Below are positions 44,718 to 53,093 of a stretch of 64,000 bases of DNA, one piece after another (positions within the stretch are counted from its first letter, which is position 1; every line of letters starts with the position of its first letter). Source of the DNA: JBEIFW01 sp046081125 (GTDB lineage Bacteria > Actinomycetota > Acidimicrobiia > Acidimicrobiales > Ilumatobacteraceae); NCBI GenBank assembly GCA_046081125.1, contig JBJTVH010000061.1:1-64000 (forward strand), read 5' to 3'. Below the pieces are notes generated by a model. The model was given only the letters and a program-made list of their open reading frames with translations, was not told the origin of the DNA and ran no database searches. The translations under genes and the position numbers were made by a program.

Positions 44718-45866
44718 TCAGATCCCGTTGGGTACGAGGTAGAACCACAGCGGGGTCTTCTCGCCCGCCGCCTGCATGGCCGCCCGGGCGGCCACGATGG
44801 CCTTGCCCGCCTCGGTGTGGTGCAGGAACCACCGGGTGGTCTCCCAGGCCGCCGGGGTGTGGTCGACCAGGGCGAGCGCCGCGGTCTCGTAGTAGCCGCG
44901 GATGTCCTGGGCGACGCGGGCCGGCACGCCCGGGATACCCGCTTCGCGCCAGGGCGTACCGTCGGCCACCCGGACGAAGGCGGCCACGGCGTCGGGCACC
45001 TGGTCGGCGGTGATCACCCGGCCGGTGCCCGTCCGGTCGCCGTACCGGGCAACGGCCCGATCAAACGCGGGGCGCAGCCCTCGGGCTTCATCGACGGCGG
45101 GCGCCAGCGTGGGGTCGTGGCGCGGGGGCAGCGGGCAGGCGGCCTCGGACACGCCGTCGTCGAGGATCGCCTCGGCGAAGTGCTCGACGGTCGGCGCCGT
45201 GGCCCGCTCGACGAGGTCGAACGCGTGGGCCAGCACCCGGTGCTGGAACGCAGGATCGCCGGGCTTGCCCAACGGCCGGCCGAGCGGGAAGTCGCACCAC
45301 AGGCCCCGCGGTGGCGCCGTGCGCTCCATCTGCCCCTGCATCGAGCCCAGTGCCACGGTGACGAGACCGGCGGCTTCGAAGACCCGGGCGAGCGTACTCA
45401 CGGTACGCGTGCACAGCGGTCAGACCGGGGTGAGCACCACGACGTCGACGCCCCATTCCTTGAGCAGCGCTGCCCCGGCGGGAGCGCCGTCGAGGCGGAT
45501 CGCGGCGAGGTCGAACTGGTTGCCGGCGTAGGCCAGGTGACGGTCCGAGACTCGGCCGATGCGCCCGGACGCCGCGAGTTCGGCGAGGCGGTCGATCGGG
45601 AACACGACGTTGGGGTCGAGCGCGAACCCGGAGGCGTCGAAGTTCGGCGACCAGTGACCCGACACCCAGTCGCGCCGGCCCCCGTCGAGGACCCGGTACG
45701 ACACGTCGTTGGGGGAGAAGTCGGGTTGGTCGGGATGGTGGAGCGACGCCGAGGTGACGATCGCGACCGTGGCGTCGGCGAGCGGCCCCGGCACGGTGAA
45801 CGCCACATCGTCGAACTCCGGGGCGGGCAGGTCGGCGGTCATCGCCTTCACGTCACGGTCGGCCAT
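44718..45866 (-). CDS. Selenoprotein B-family reductase (GrdB/PrdB-like) with in-frame TGA
   Basis: A 382-residue frame interrupted once, by TGA at 45420-45422 (residue 149). The upstream part (VAIVTSASLHHPDQPDFSPNDVSYR, NVVFPIDRLAELAASGRIG, LKEWGVDVVVLTPV) and the downstream part (PLCTRTVSTLARVFEAAGL, RGLWCDFPLGRPLGKPGD) belong to one family: glycine/sarcosine/betaine/D-proline reductase selenoprotein B. In GrdB/PrdB the active site is U-G-T-C-T-R; here it is V-U-P-L-C-T-R. The TGA is therefore at the known selenocysteine position. A SECIS-like hairpin lies at 45392-45408. Aerobic relatives are uncharacterised, and no GrdA/GrdC partners are nearby. It follows the M20 gene by 44 bases on the same strand. 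Confidence 0.85.
45392..45408 (-). promoter_or_regulatory. Putative bacterial SECIS hairpin
   Basis: Minus-strand GCGTACCGTGAGTACGC gives a perfect six-base stem and the loop CGTGA. The loop begins 17 bases after the TGA at 45420-45422 and has G at its second position, fitting the bacterial SECIS rules (loop at 16-37 bases, early G). Confidence 0.65.
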
Positions 45867-45910
45867 GGCGGCATGCTCCCACAGCCCGGAGCGCGCCGGG
45901 GTCGCTGCGA

Positions 45911-47266
45911 TCAGGCGAGCAGGTCGTGGGCGAGCAGGTCCCACAGCTGCGTGGTGAGGCGCAGTGAGTCGACGTCGATCCGCTCGTCGTGGCCGTGGAA
46001 CATCGCCGCGTACCGGTCGGCGGTGAGCCGGTTGCTGAACAGCCCGAAGCCGTAGCTGACGGCGCCGAACTCCCGGAAGAACCGTGCGTCGGTCCCGCCG
46101 ACGATCAGGCCGGGCACGAGCATCGCCCCGGGCACCAGGCGGTCGACGACCCGTCCGATCGCGTCCCACAGCGGCGTGTCGATCGGCGACGCCGTCGCCG
46201 GATTGGTCTGGATCGCCTCGACCGTGACCTCGGCAGCCAAGGGGCCGAGGGCGTCGGCGAGCATCGCGTCCACCTCGGCGGCGCTCTGGCCGGGCAGCGT
46301 GCGGATGTCGACCTCGAGCACGACCTCGTCGGGGATCACGTTGGTCTTCACCCCGCCGTGGATCACGTTGGGGGAGAACGTGGTGTGGGTGCAAGCGTGA
46401 GCCTGGCGGGCGAGGGCCAGGTTCGGGGTCTCCTGCGCGAAGTCCCACAGGCGTACCGGATCGAGCAGCACGGCGGCGTGCTCGGCGGGAAAGTCCATCG
46501 CCTCCACCCACCGCCGCCAGATGTCGCCGATCTCGGTCCGAGGGCGGTAGGCCTGCAATCGCCGGACGATCTCGGCCGCTTTCACCAGCGCGTTGTCCGT
46601 GCGCAGCGGGCGCGAGCCGTGGCCCGGCGTGCCCCGCACCCGCAGGCGAACCCAGTTGATCCCCTTCTCACCGACGTGCACCGTCACTTTCGGGCCGCTC
46701 GGTCGGTGCGACACCAGGCCGCCGGACTCGGTGATCACGTAGTCGGCCCGCACGGCGTCGGGGGCGTGGTGGACGAGCCACTCGGCCCCGTGGGCCGAGC
46801 CGGCTTCCTCGTCGGCGACGGCGAGGTACACGAGCGTCCCCCGGGGTCGGAACCCACCGTCGGCGAGGCGCCGGGTCACCACCGCCATCGACGACGTGAG
46901 GTTCAGCATGTCGACCGCGCCCCGACCCCAGACCTCGCCGTCGTGCAGCTCGCCGCCGAAGGGATCGTGGCGCCACCCGTCGCTCGTGACCGGCACGACG
47001 TCGGTGTGGCCCATCAACAGCAGCGTCGGTGCCTCCGGGTCGGTGCCCTCGATCCGGGCGACGAGCGAGGTGCGCCCCGGCGTCGGCTCGAAGGTCTCCA
47101 TCTCGAGGCCGGGGCCGTCGAGCACCTGCGCGAGCACGTCGACGGCCCGGTGTTCCTGGCCGGACTCGGCCCGCCCGTCGTTGACGCATCTGGCGCGGAT
47201 CAGGTGCTGCAGGACGTCGACCACCTCGTCGGTCGGGTCTGCATCGAGGGTGCTCGGTCCGTTCAC
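45911..47266 (-). CDS. M20/M28-type metallopeptidase/deacylase
   Basis: A 451-residue M20 amidohydrolase. Metal ligands and catalytic residues are visible in LLMGHTDVVPV (H, D), GRGAVDML (D), AVADEEAGS (EE) and the final histidine in MFHGHDERID. The dimerisation domain includes RGTPGHGSRP. It resembles the carboxypeptidase/acetylornithine deacetylase-like group acting on N-acyl amino acids or peptides. The GTG at 47266 is chosen because similarity begins soon after; upstream is an rtcB fragment. The selenoprotein B-family gene follows by 44 bases. Confidence 0.87.
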   Translation of the reverse strand: MNGPSTLDADPTDEVVDVLQHLIRARCVNDGRAESGQEHRAVDVLAQVLDGPGLEMETFEPTPGRTSLVARIEGTDPEAPTLLLMGHTDVVPVTSDGWRHDPFGGELHDGEVWGRGAVDMLNLTSSMAVVTRRLADGGFRPRGTLVYLAVADEEAGSAHGAEWLVHHAPDAVRADYVITESGGLVSHRPSGPKVTVHVGEKGINWVRLRVRGTPGHGSRPLRTDNALVKAAEIVRRLQAYRPRTEIGDIWRRWVEAMDFPAEHAAVLLDPVRLWDFAQETPNLALARQAHACTHTTFSPNVIHGGVKTNVIPDEVVLEVDIRTLPGQSAAEVDAMLADALGPLAAEVTVEAIQTNPATASPIDTPLWDAIGRVVDRLVPGAMLVPGLIVGGTDARFFREFGAVSYGFGLFSNRLTADRYAAMFHGHDERIDVDSLRLTTQLWDLLAHDLLA

Positions 47267-47277
47267 AGTCCCATGAT

Positions 47278-47429
47278 GCCTCGGCGCGGCGGAACAACGA
47301 CATGCCACAGCCGACGTCGGAACCCACCAGCTGTGGGTAGAGCAGCGACGACAGGAACGCCGCGCCGATGGGATGCCCCTGACCAGGGTGGAGGTCCGGC
47401 AGGCCACCAGACCAACCGACGCTCTTCGC
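47278..47429 (-). pseudogene. Fragment of an RtcB-type RNA ligase gene
   Basis: One open stretch of about 50 codons reads LPDLHPGQGHPIGAAFLSS and then LVGSDVGCGMSLF, the metal-binding core of RtcB/RtcB2 RNA-repair ligases (typical: MPDLHPGKG..PIGAAF, LVG.DIGCGM). No start, N-terminal part or remaining domain is present on either side. It is a leftover of a deleted gene. Confidence 0.65.
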
Positions 47430-47673
47430 TCCTCAGGTTGGTTCCCATGCCCTCGGACGGGCCCAGCGGCAGGCGAGCCGACCGGGCGGTCAGCCCGTCT
47501 CGGACGGTCGCAGCGACAACACCGTGAATTCGCGACCGTCGAGCATGACGGTACGGCGGTGCAACTTCACGCAGCGGGGCACGTCGGGCATGACGGGATG
47601 GTGTCATTCGGGTTGCGCTCGCCGCTCGTGATGTTTGGGCACGGGGACGAGTCGGGCCGCAACACCTCGGAGG

Positions 47674-48545
47674 TCAACCGGTACGGCGTAGGGGTTGGCG
47701 CATCCGGTACGTCGCACAACGCCAGGCGCGGCGGCTGCGGGCCCTGCTCCACAGGATGACGATCGCCAGATAACCGAGGGCCATCGGCACCGTGCCCACA
47801 CCCGTCGGGATCGTGCCGCTGATCGCGTGGTCGCCCGACCAGTCGGTACCGACACGCCACACGATCCCGAGTGCCGTGACGACGGTGCCGGTCCCCAGGC
47901 CCCAGAGCGCGAGGCGGTGCTAGAAGGCGTCATCGCGATGCCCTTGCACGATGCCGGTGCGGTAGAGCGCAACACCGAGCAACATCAACCCCAGTGCCCT
48001 GCTGGCAGCGTTGACGATGAACCAACCATCGGCGGCCGCTGAGAACCCGTCGTACCGATGAACCAGAACCCCTGGAGGCCATCAGGTGTGCCGCCGGCGG
48101 CTGACTGGAAGAGCGGCGCGACGATCGCACCGACAAGGGCGAGGGCCACACCGACGCAACCGAGGAGCAGTGCGGGAAGCCGGCGCACGAGCAGGACGAC
48201 TGGCGCGCACAGCGCGTAGAGGAGGAGAACGTCTCCGTCCCAGAACGAAATGTGCACCAGCCCGACCATCCCGAGCAACGCAAAACGCCAGAGACTCAAC
48301 CCGACGGATCGTCGACCCTTCGACGCGGCGCGTTCCGCAAAGATGACCACACCGACCCCGAACAGGAGCGAGAACAACGCCATCATCTTCTGGTCGAAGA
48401 AGACCATCGTGATGACGCCGATGACCCAGTCGACAGGATGGCTCGTCCCGTCGGCGGACACGTTGAAGTACCCCGCCTGGTCGAGCCCGAACGAAAGTGC
48501 GTTCATGACGAGAATGCCGAGGATCACGACGCCTCGGGCGGCGCA
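47674..48545 (-). pseudogene. Decayed DUF418 (YeiB-like) membrane protein
   Basis: The frame reads GVVILGILVMNALSFGLDQAGYF, then FFDQKMMALFSLLFGVG, both DUF418 hallmarks. A one-base frameshift follows near 48050, after GFWFIGTTG, with the message resuming as DGWFIVNAASRALG. A TAG nonsense codon comes after HRDDAF near 47922, then a final stretch to VPMALGYLAIVILWSRAR. The N-terminal sequence that should precede LRGVVILG is missing because the frame runs straight out of the SDR stop at 48546. Three independent lesions make it a pseudogene. Confidence 0.8.
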
Positions 48546-49385
48546 TCAATCCATGCGCAGGCCGCCGTCGACGTTGAGCGTCTGACCGGTGACGTAGCTC
48601 GCGTCGTCGCTCAATAGAAACGCCACGGCAGCCGCCTGCTCGTCGACATGGCCTTGGCGTCCCAATGGGATCCGGGAGATCGCCCCCTTGCGCGGTGCCT
48701 CGGCCGGCAGGCCGAAGCGGGCCGCCGTGCGGCCGAAGGTGCCGTCCATCATGTCGGTGTCGGTCGAGCCCGGGCACACGCAATTGACCCGGATGCCGAA
48801 CGGGGCGAGCTCCACGGCGAGCTGCTGGGTGAGCCCGATGACCGCCCACTTGCTTGCGCAGTACGCGCCGTAATTCGCCAGGCCCTGGCGGCCCGCCATC
48901 GACGAGATGGTGACGATCGAACCACCCTGCCCGGCATCGCGGATGATCCGGCCAGCGGCCTTCGTGACGAGGTAGACGCCATGGAGGTTGACGTCCACGG
49001 TGGCGTACCAGGTGTCGTCGTCCATGTCGAGCACCGGTGCGGCCCCCGCCTCGGACGGCACGCCGGCGTTGTTGACGACGATGTCGATGCGTCCGAAGCG
49101 CTCGACGGTGGCGTCGACCATCGCCTGCACCTGGGTCCGGTCGGTCACGTCGCAGTCGAGGCCGAGCGCACCGCGGCCGAGCGCTTCGATCTCGGCGGCC
49201 ACCGAGGCCACCCCGCGCCAGCCGTCGGCCTGCTCGTGCGCCGGGTACGCCGACACCGGGCGGGCCAACCCGGACACGACCACGTTGCAGCCCTCGTCGG
49301 CGAGGCGCAGGGCGATGGCGCGGCCGATCCCGCGCTTGCGGGCCGCCCCGGTGACGAGTGCGACCTTGCCGTTCAGCCCCCTCAT
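48546..49385 (-). CDS. SDR family oxidoreductase
   Basis: A 279-residue classical SDR. ALVTGAARKRGIGRAIALRLA carries the glycine motif, then DCDVTDR, VVNNAG, ISSMAG and YCASK for the catalytic set and the FabG-like ending YVTGQTLNVDGGLRMD. The ATG overlaps the stop of the P450 gene (ATGA), so P450 and SDR are translated together. A hydroxylation followed by alcohol oxidation on a terpene or steroid-like substrate is plausible but inferred. Confidence 0.9.
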   Translation of the reverse strand: MRGLNGKVALVTGAARKRGIGRAIALRLADEGCNVVVSGLARPVSAYPAHEQADGWRGVASVAAEIEALGRGALGLDCDVTDRTQVQAMVDATVERFGRIDIVVNNAGVPSEAGAAPVLDMDDDTWYATVDVNLHGVYLVTKAAGRIIRDAGQGGSIVTISSMAGRQGLANYGAYCASKWAVIGLTQQLAVELAPFGIRVNCVCPGSTDTDMMDGTFGRTAARFGLPAEAPRKGAISRIPLGRQGHVDEQAAAVAFLLSDDASYVTGQTLNVDGGLRMD

Positions 49386-50662
49386 GACCGGGGCCGGAAG
49401 GTGAGCCGCAGCTGCTTGAGCCCGTGCAGGACGTAGCTCGGCTCGTACTCGAGGGACTCGGCCGGCACGGCGATGCGGATGTCGTCGAGCCGCTCGAGAA
49501 GGGTCTCGATGGCGATGCGGCCCTCGGCCCGGGCCAGTGCGGCGCCGAGGCAGTAGTGCTCGCCGTGCCCGAACGCCAAGTGCTTCATGGCGTTGGTCCG
49601 GGTCGGGTCGGCGGACTCCGGCGACGCGAACGTCTTGTCGTCCCGGTTGCCGGCGGCGTAGACGACCATGAGGTGCGACCCGGCTTTGATCGGGACGCCG
49701 CCGACCTCGGTGTCGGTCGTTGCCATCCGGTACAGCCCCTGCACCGGGGCCTCGAGCCGGAGGGCCTCCTCGACGTACCCCGGGATGAGGGAGGGGTCGG
49801 TGCGCAGCCGTTCCATCAGCTCGGGCTGCTCGCACAGGATCCGCACCGAGGACGCGATCAGCTTGGTGGTCGTCTCGTTGCCCGCGACCATGAACTGGCT
49901 GAACATCGCCAGCATCTCGTCGTCGCGCAGGGGCTCGCCGTCCAGGCGGGCTTCGACGACGTCGGTGATCAGATCGGCCTTCGGCTCGGCCCGACGCTCG
50001 TCGACCTTGCCCTGCATGTACTCGAAGAATGCCATCTGCGACATGAGCAGCGAGCGGAACTGGTCCTTGCTCATGTTGTGGTTGCCGATGGCGGCGACGA
50101 AGTCGTCCGACCAGTGCTTGAACTTCGGCAGGTCGTCGTCGGCGACGCCGAGGCATTCGGCGATGATCGTGAGCGGCAGGAGCACCCCGAACTCGTGCAC
50201 CAGCTCGACCTCGCCTCGGTCGACGAAGGCGTCGACGAGGGCGTTGGCCACCTCGCGGATGCGCGGCTCGAGCGCCTTGACCTTGGGCGGCGTGAAGGCC
50301 CGGTTGACCAGCTTGCGCTGACGGGCGTGGTCGGGCGGGTCGGCGTTGAGGAGCACTCGGGCGCCGCCACGCAGGCCGGTGAGGCGCTTCGCGAGTTCCG
50401 GGTCGTCGCCGAGGAGCGCCATCAGCGTCTCTTGCTGCTGGCGGGCCAGCACCGGGCCGGTGGGCATCAGAGACGAGAAGGTCTCCGGGTGCCGGGCGAT
50501 CGTGCAGATGTCCTCGTAGCGAGTGACCACGTAGCACTCGATCTCGGGAACCCAGGCGACGGGCTCCTGGGTGCGAAGCGCGTCGAACACCGGATACGGG
50601 CAGCGCAGCGCCTCCGGGTCGAGCGAGAACAGACGGACGGCATCCCCCAACACCTGGCTCAT
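49382..50662 (-). CDS. Cytochrome P450
   Basis: A 426-residue soluble bacterial P450. The I-helix oxygen motif is MVAGNETTTK, the K-helix ExxR is EALR, and the heme loop FGHGEHYCLGAALAR has its cysteine near residue 365. ADPPDHARQRKLVNRAF is the typical C-helix heme-propionate region. It needs a ferredoxin and reductase, not encoded nearby. The ATG at 50662 has TACGCT seven bases upstream, a leaderless arrangement. It is co-translated with the downstream SDR. Confidence 0.93.
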   Translation of the reverse strand: MSQVLGDAVRLFSLDPEALRCPYPVFDALRTQEPVAWVPEIECYVVTRYEDICTIARHPETFSSLMPTGPVLARQQQETLMALLGDDPELAKRLTGLRGGARVLLNADPPDHARQRKLVNRAFTPPKVKALEPRIREVANALVDAFVDRGEVELVHEFGVLLPLTIIAECLGVADDDLPKFKHWSDDFVAAIGNHNMSKDQFRSLLMSQMAFFEYMQGKVDERRAEPKADLITDVVEARLDGEPLRDDEMLAMFSQFMVAGNETTTKLIASSVRILCEQPELMERLRTDPSLIPGYVEEALRLEAPVQGLYRMATTDTEVGGVPIKAGSHLMVVYAAGNRDDKTFASPESADPTRTNAMKHLAFGHGEHYCLGAALARAEGRIAIETLLERLDDIRIAVPAESLEYEPSYVLHGLKQLRLTFRPRS

Positions 50663-50669
50663 GGTCGTC

Positions 50670-50675
50670 AGCGTA
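50670..50675 (-). promoter_or_regulatory. -10 element of a leaderless promoter
   Basis: Minus-strand TACGCT, seven-base spacer, then ATG at 50662 of the P450-SDR operon. Confidence 0.45.
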
Positions 50676-50768
50676 GGGGGCGGCACCCGCCGATCCGGCA
50701 GCGGGCTGGGCACGGGGACCGTCCGATGCGTTGGGTCGACGCAGGGCGTGGGGGGCATGCTGCGGGGG

Positions 50769-51329
50769 ATGGGACGCAAATACTACGAACTCAGCCCGGA
50801 GATCGTCGACTGGCTTGCCGTCCAGCACCTGTTCTTCGTGGCGACCGCACCGCTGGCGAAAGACGGTCACGTGAACCTCTCGCCGAAGGGGTACGACACG
50901 TTCCGGATGCTCGATCCCCGCCGGGTGGCCTATCTCGATCTCACGGGGTCGGGGATCGAGACCGTGGCGCACGTGCGCGAGAACGGCCGGATCACGTTGC
51001 TGTTCTGCGCGTTCGAGGGTCCACCGCGCCTGGTCCGGCTCTACGGCCGGGCGAAGGTCGTCGAGCCCGGCGATGACGCCTGGCCGTCGTTGCTGGCCCG
51101 CTTCGGGGAGCATCGGGGGGCGCGCGCCGTGATCGATGTCGCGCTCAGCAGCGCGCGGGACTCGTGCGGCTACAGCGTCCCGCTCCTGGCCTACCAAGGC
51201 GAGCGCGAGCGGCTCGCGGACTGGGCGGCCAACCGGGACGACGAAGAGTTGGCGGCCTACCGGCGCACCCGCAATGCGTCCTCGCTCGACGGGCTCGTCG
51301 GGCTGCGCGACCAATCGGAGGTGGACTGA
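50769..51329 (+). CDS. Pyridoxamine 5'-phosphate oxidase-fold protein
   Basis: A 186-residue split-barrel flavin/F420-binding-type protein. WLAVQHLFFVATAPLAKDGHVNLSPKGYD is the conserved N-terminal region, followed by VAYLDLTGSGIETVAHVRENGRITLLFCAFEGPP. Ligand (FMN, F420 or none) cannot be read. ATG 50769 gives the usual family start MGRKYYE; ATG 50757, four residues earlier, has a better G-rich ribosome site and is the alternative. Confidence 0.82.
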   Translation: MGRKYYELSPEIVDWLAVQHLFFVATAPLAKDGHVNLSPKGYDTFRMLDPRRVAYLDLTGSGIETVAHVRENGRITLLFCAFEGPPRLVRLYGRAKVVEPGDDAWPSLLARFGEHRGARAVIDVALSSARDSCGYSVPLLAYQGERERLADWAANRDDEELAAYRRTRNASSLDGLVGLRDQSEVD

Positions 51330-51469
51330 TGGACCGACCGGCTCCCGCGGTGGCGCCCGCCGGGCGGCGGCACCGGATCGACCAGAAGAAGGTCATGGCC
51401 GCTCTGTTCCTACGCGACGCCGACGCAGCGCCCACGATGCGCCCCCGGGCAGCGGCGCCGTCGAGCTGA
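51329..51469 (+). CDS. Possible small basic protein
   Basis: A 46-codon frame whose ATG overlaps the stop of the PPOX-fold gene (TGATG), so it could be translated by reinitiation. It is Ala/Arg/Pro-rich (MDRPAPAVAPAGRRHRIDQK) with a short hydrophobic middle. No family recognised; high-GC chance frames of this length are common, so support is weak. Confidence 0.3.
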   Translation: MDRPAPAVAPAGRRHRIDQKKVMAALFLRDADAAPTMRPRAAAPSS

Positions 51470-51476
51470 ACGCCGA

Positions 51477-52118
51477 TCAGGGGGCGAGTCGGGCCCGATC
51501 GACGCGGTCGAGGAGTTCCTCGGCGGTGATGCGGACGTCGGCTCGCTCCACGACGGCGACGGCGCCGAGGTCGGAGGCGCAGTACCGCTCGGTGCCGCCG
51601 AGCACCGGGACCGTCGCGCATGTCGCCGGTCGCCCGGCGACCGTGACGTTCGAGGCCACCACCGGCCCGGCCCGGCGGGCCACCGACACCCGTAGCGCCC
51701 GGGCCGGGCGGTCGGCGAAGAACGACGCCCCCATCGGCAACCGATCCGAGATCCGGGCGTCGTTGACCCCGTCCTCGCAGCGGCCCGCCACGCAGGTGCG
51801 GGCGGCAGCACCGAGGACGAAGCGGACGTCGGCGACCTCGACGATCGCCGCGTCGAGGTCGTGGATCACCAGGGCGCCCGAGGTGAGCGCGCCGAGCGGC
51901 CGGAACACGGTGTAGCGGGCGGTGAAGCGCCGCTGCGGCGCGGCGTCGAGCAGGGTGAGCACGGCGTCGGCCGCCGGGTCGCCCGTCGTAGCCCCGGCGC
52001 CGGTGTCGAAGGGGGCGAGCGTCGTGGACGGGGTACCGGGGCGGTCGTCGTCGCCGCACCCGGCCGCAGTGGCGAGCACCAGGACGGCGGACGCCAGCGT
52101 TCGGGCGGCTCGACGCAT
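51477..52118 (-). CDS. Hypothetical lipoprotein
   Basis: A 213-residue exported lipoprotein with signal and lipobox LATAAGC, then GDDD. The mature part is a beta-rich domain with two cysteine pairs (ARTCVAGRCED and PATCATVPVLGGTERYC) likely to form disulfides. I do not recognise the family. The ATG at 52118 has TACAGT eight bases upstream; a GTG at 52121 is possible. It is divergent from the membrane protein gene at 52160. Confidence 0.75.
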   Translation of the reverse strand: MRRAARTLASAVLVLATAAGCGDDDRPGTPSTTLAPFDTGAGATTGDPAADAVLTLLDAAPQRRFTARYTVFRPLGALTSGALVIHDLDAAIVEVADVRFVLGAAARTCVAGRCEDGVNDARISDRLPMGASFFADRPARALRVSVARRAGPVVASNVTVAGRPATCATVPVLGGTERYCASDLGAVAVVERADVRITAEELLDRVDRARLAP

Positions 52119-52126
52119 CACCCGGC

Positions 52127-52132
52127 ACTGTA
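52127..52132 (-). promoter_or_regulatory. -10 element, divergent leaderless promoter pair
   Basis: Minus-strand TACAGT eight bases before the ATG at 52118. Plus-strand TACCGT at 52146-52151 lies eight bases before the GTG at 52160, so two leaderless promoters sit back to back. Confidence 0.42.
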
Positions 52133-52159
52133 CGGCCGGGCCGTCTACCGTCGGGTGTC

Positions 52160-53026
52160 GTGATCCGTCTCGACGCCGCCACGGTGCTTTTGCAGTGGGC
52201 GACCGGTGCGCTGGGGTTCCTGTGGGTCACCACCCGCCACCGCGAGGTGAGCCTCGGCTACGGCTGGACGGTGCGCGGTCCGGCGTTGCTGTTGGCGCTC
52301 GGCGCGCTCGCCGCCGGGCTGCGGCTCGACCCGGTGACCGGCCGGGAGCTCGGCTCGGTGGCGGTGGTCGCGGCGACCGCAGTGGCGCTGGGTGCGTCGA
52401 TCGTGCGGCGCCGGGCCGGGGTGCAGGGCCAACGCGCCGAGCTCGACCGGCGCTCGGCCCGGGTGGCGGCGATGACCGGCATCGAACGGGAGGCCGGTCG
52501 TTACGGGTCGGCCGGCCCGGAGTTCGAGCCACGGCTCGACCTGATCGCTCCTGTGGCCGGCACGATCGGGCTCGTCGCCGCCGGCTGGGCGGCTGCGGAC
52601 GGTTCGACCGGCGACGCCGTGCTGTCGGTCGCCCGCACCCTGGCCGGCGCCGCGTTCTTGGGGGCGGTCACCGACGCCATGCTCCTCGGCCACTGGTACC
52701 TGGTGCAGCCGGGCCTGCCGCGCCGTCACCTGCGCGAGCTGGTCCGCTGGTCGGCCGCCACCTGGCCCGCCGAGGTGGTGCTGCTGCTCGTCCCGACCGG
52801 CATGGTGAGCGTGTGGACCGGCGTGGTCGACGACGGCTGGTCGGGCCAGCTCGGGTGGTTCTGGGGCGCCTGCGCCGTGACCACGATCGCGCTGTACGGG
52901 GTGACGGTGGCGGCGCTGCGGGAGCGGTCCTACTCGGCCGTGATGGCGGCGACGGGGCTGCTGTATCTGGCCATCCTGACGGCGTTCGGCACCGACCTCG
53001 TCGCCCGGGCCGTGCTGTCGGGCTGA
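52160..53026 (+). CDS. Hypothetical multi-pass membrane protein
   Basis: A 288-residue integral membrane protein with about eight hydrophobic segments, split by a basic cytoplasmic stretch (RRRAGVQGQRAELDRRSAR) after the third. The segment DAMLLGHWYLVQPGLPRRHLREL is distinctive but I do not recognise the family. The start is GTG with a TACCGT element eight bases upstream. It precedes the Ku/LigD genes, with no evidence for a shared role. Confidence 0.75.
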   Translation: MIRLDAATVLLQWATGALGFLWVTTRHREVSLGYGWTVRGPALLLALGALAAGLRLDPVTGRELGSVAVVAATAVALGASIVRRRAGVQGQRAELDRRSARVAAMTGIEREAGRYGSAGPEFEPRLDLIAPVAGTIGLVAAGWAAADGSTGDAVLSVARTLAGAAFLGAVTDAMLLGHWYLVQPGLPRRHLRELVRWSAATWPAEVVLLLVPTGMVSVWTGVVDDGWSGQLGWFWGACAVTTIALYGVTVAALRERSYSAVMAATGLLYLAILTAFGTDLVARAVLSG

Positions 53027-53093
53027 GCGGGTCGGTCGCCGCGATCCGCACGACCGACCGTCGACCCCAGGGCCGACGAGGCAAGCTGTGCCG

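Noticed and set aside
47373..47759. Plus-strand 128-codon frame in the graveyard region
   Set aside because: Overlaps the minus-strand rtcB and DUF418 remnants and has no family features.
51329..51345. TGA between the PPOX-fold gene and the next frame as a third selenocysteine codon
   Set aside because: The following coding frame is shifted relative to the PPOX gene and there is no redox motif or family continuation.
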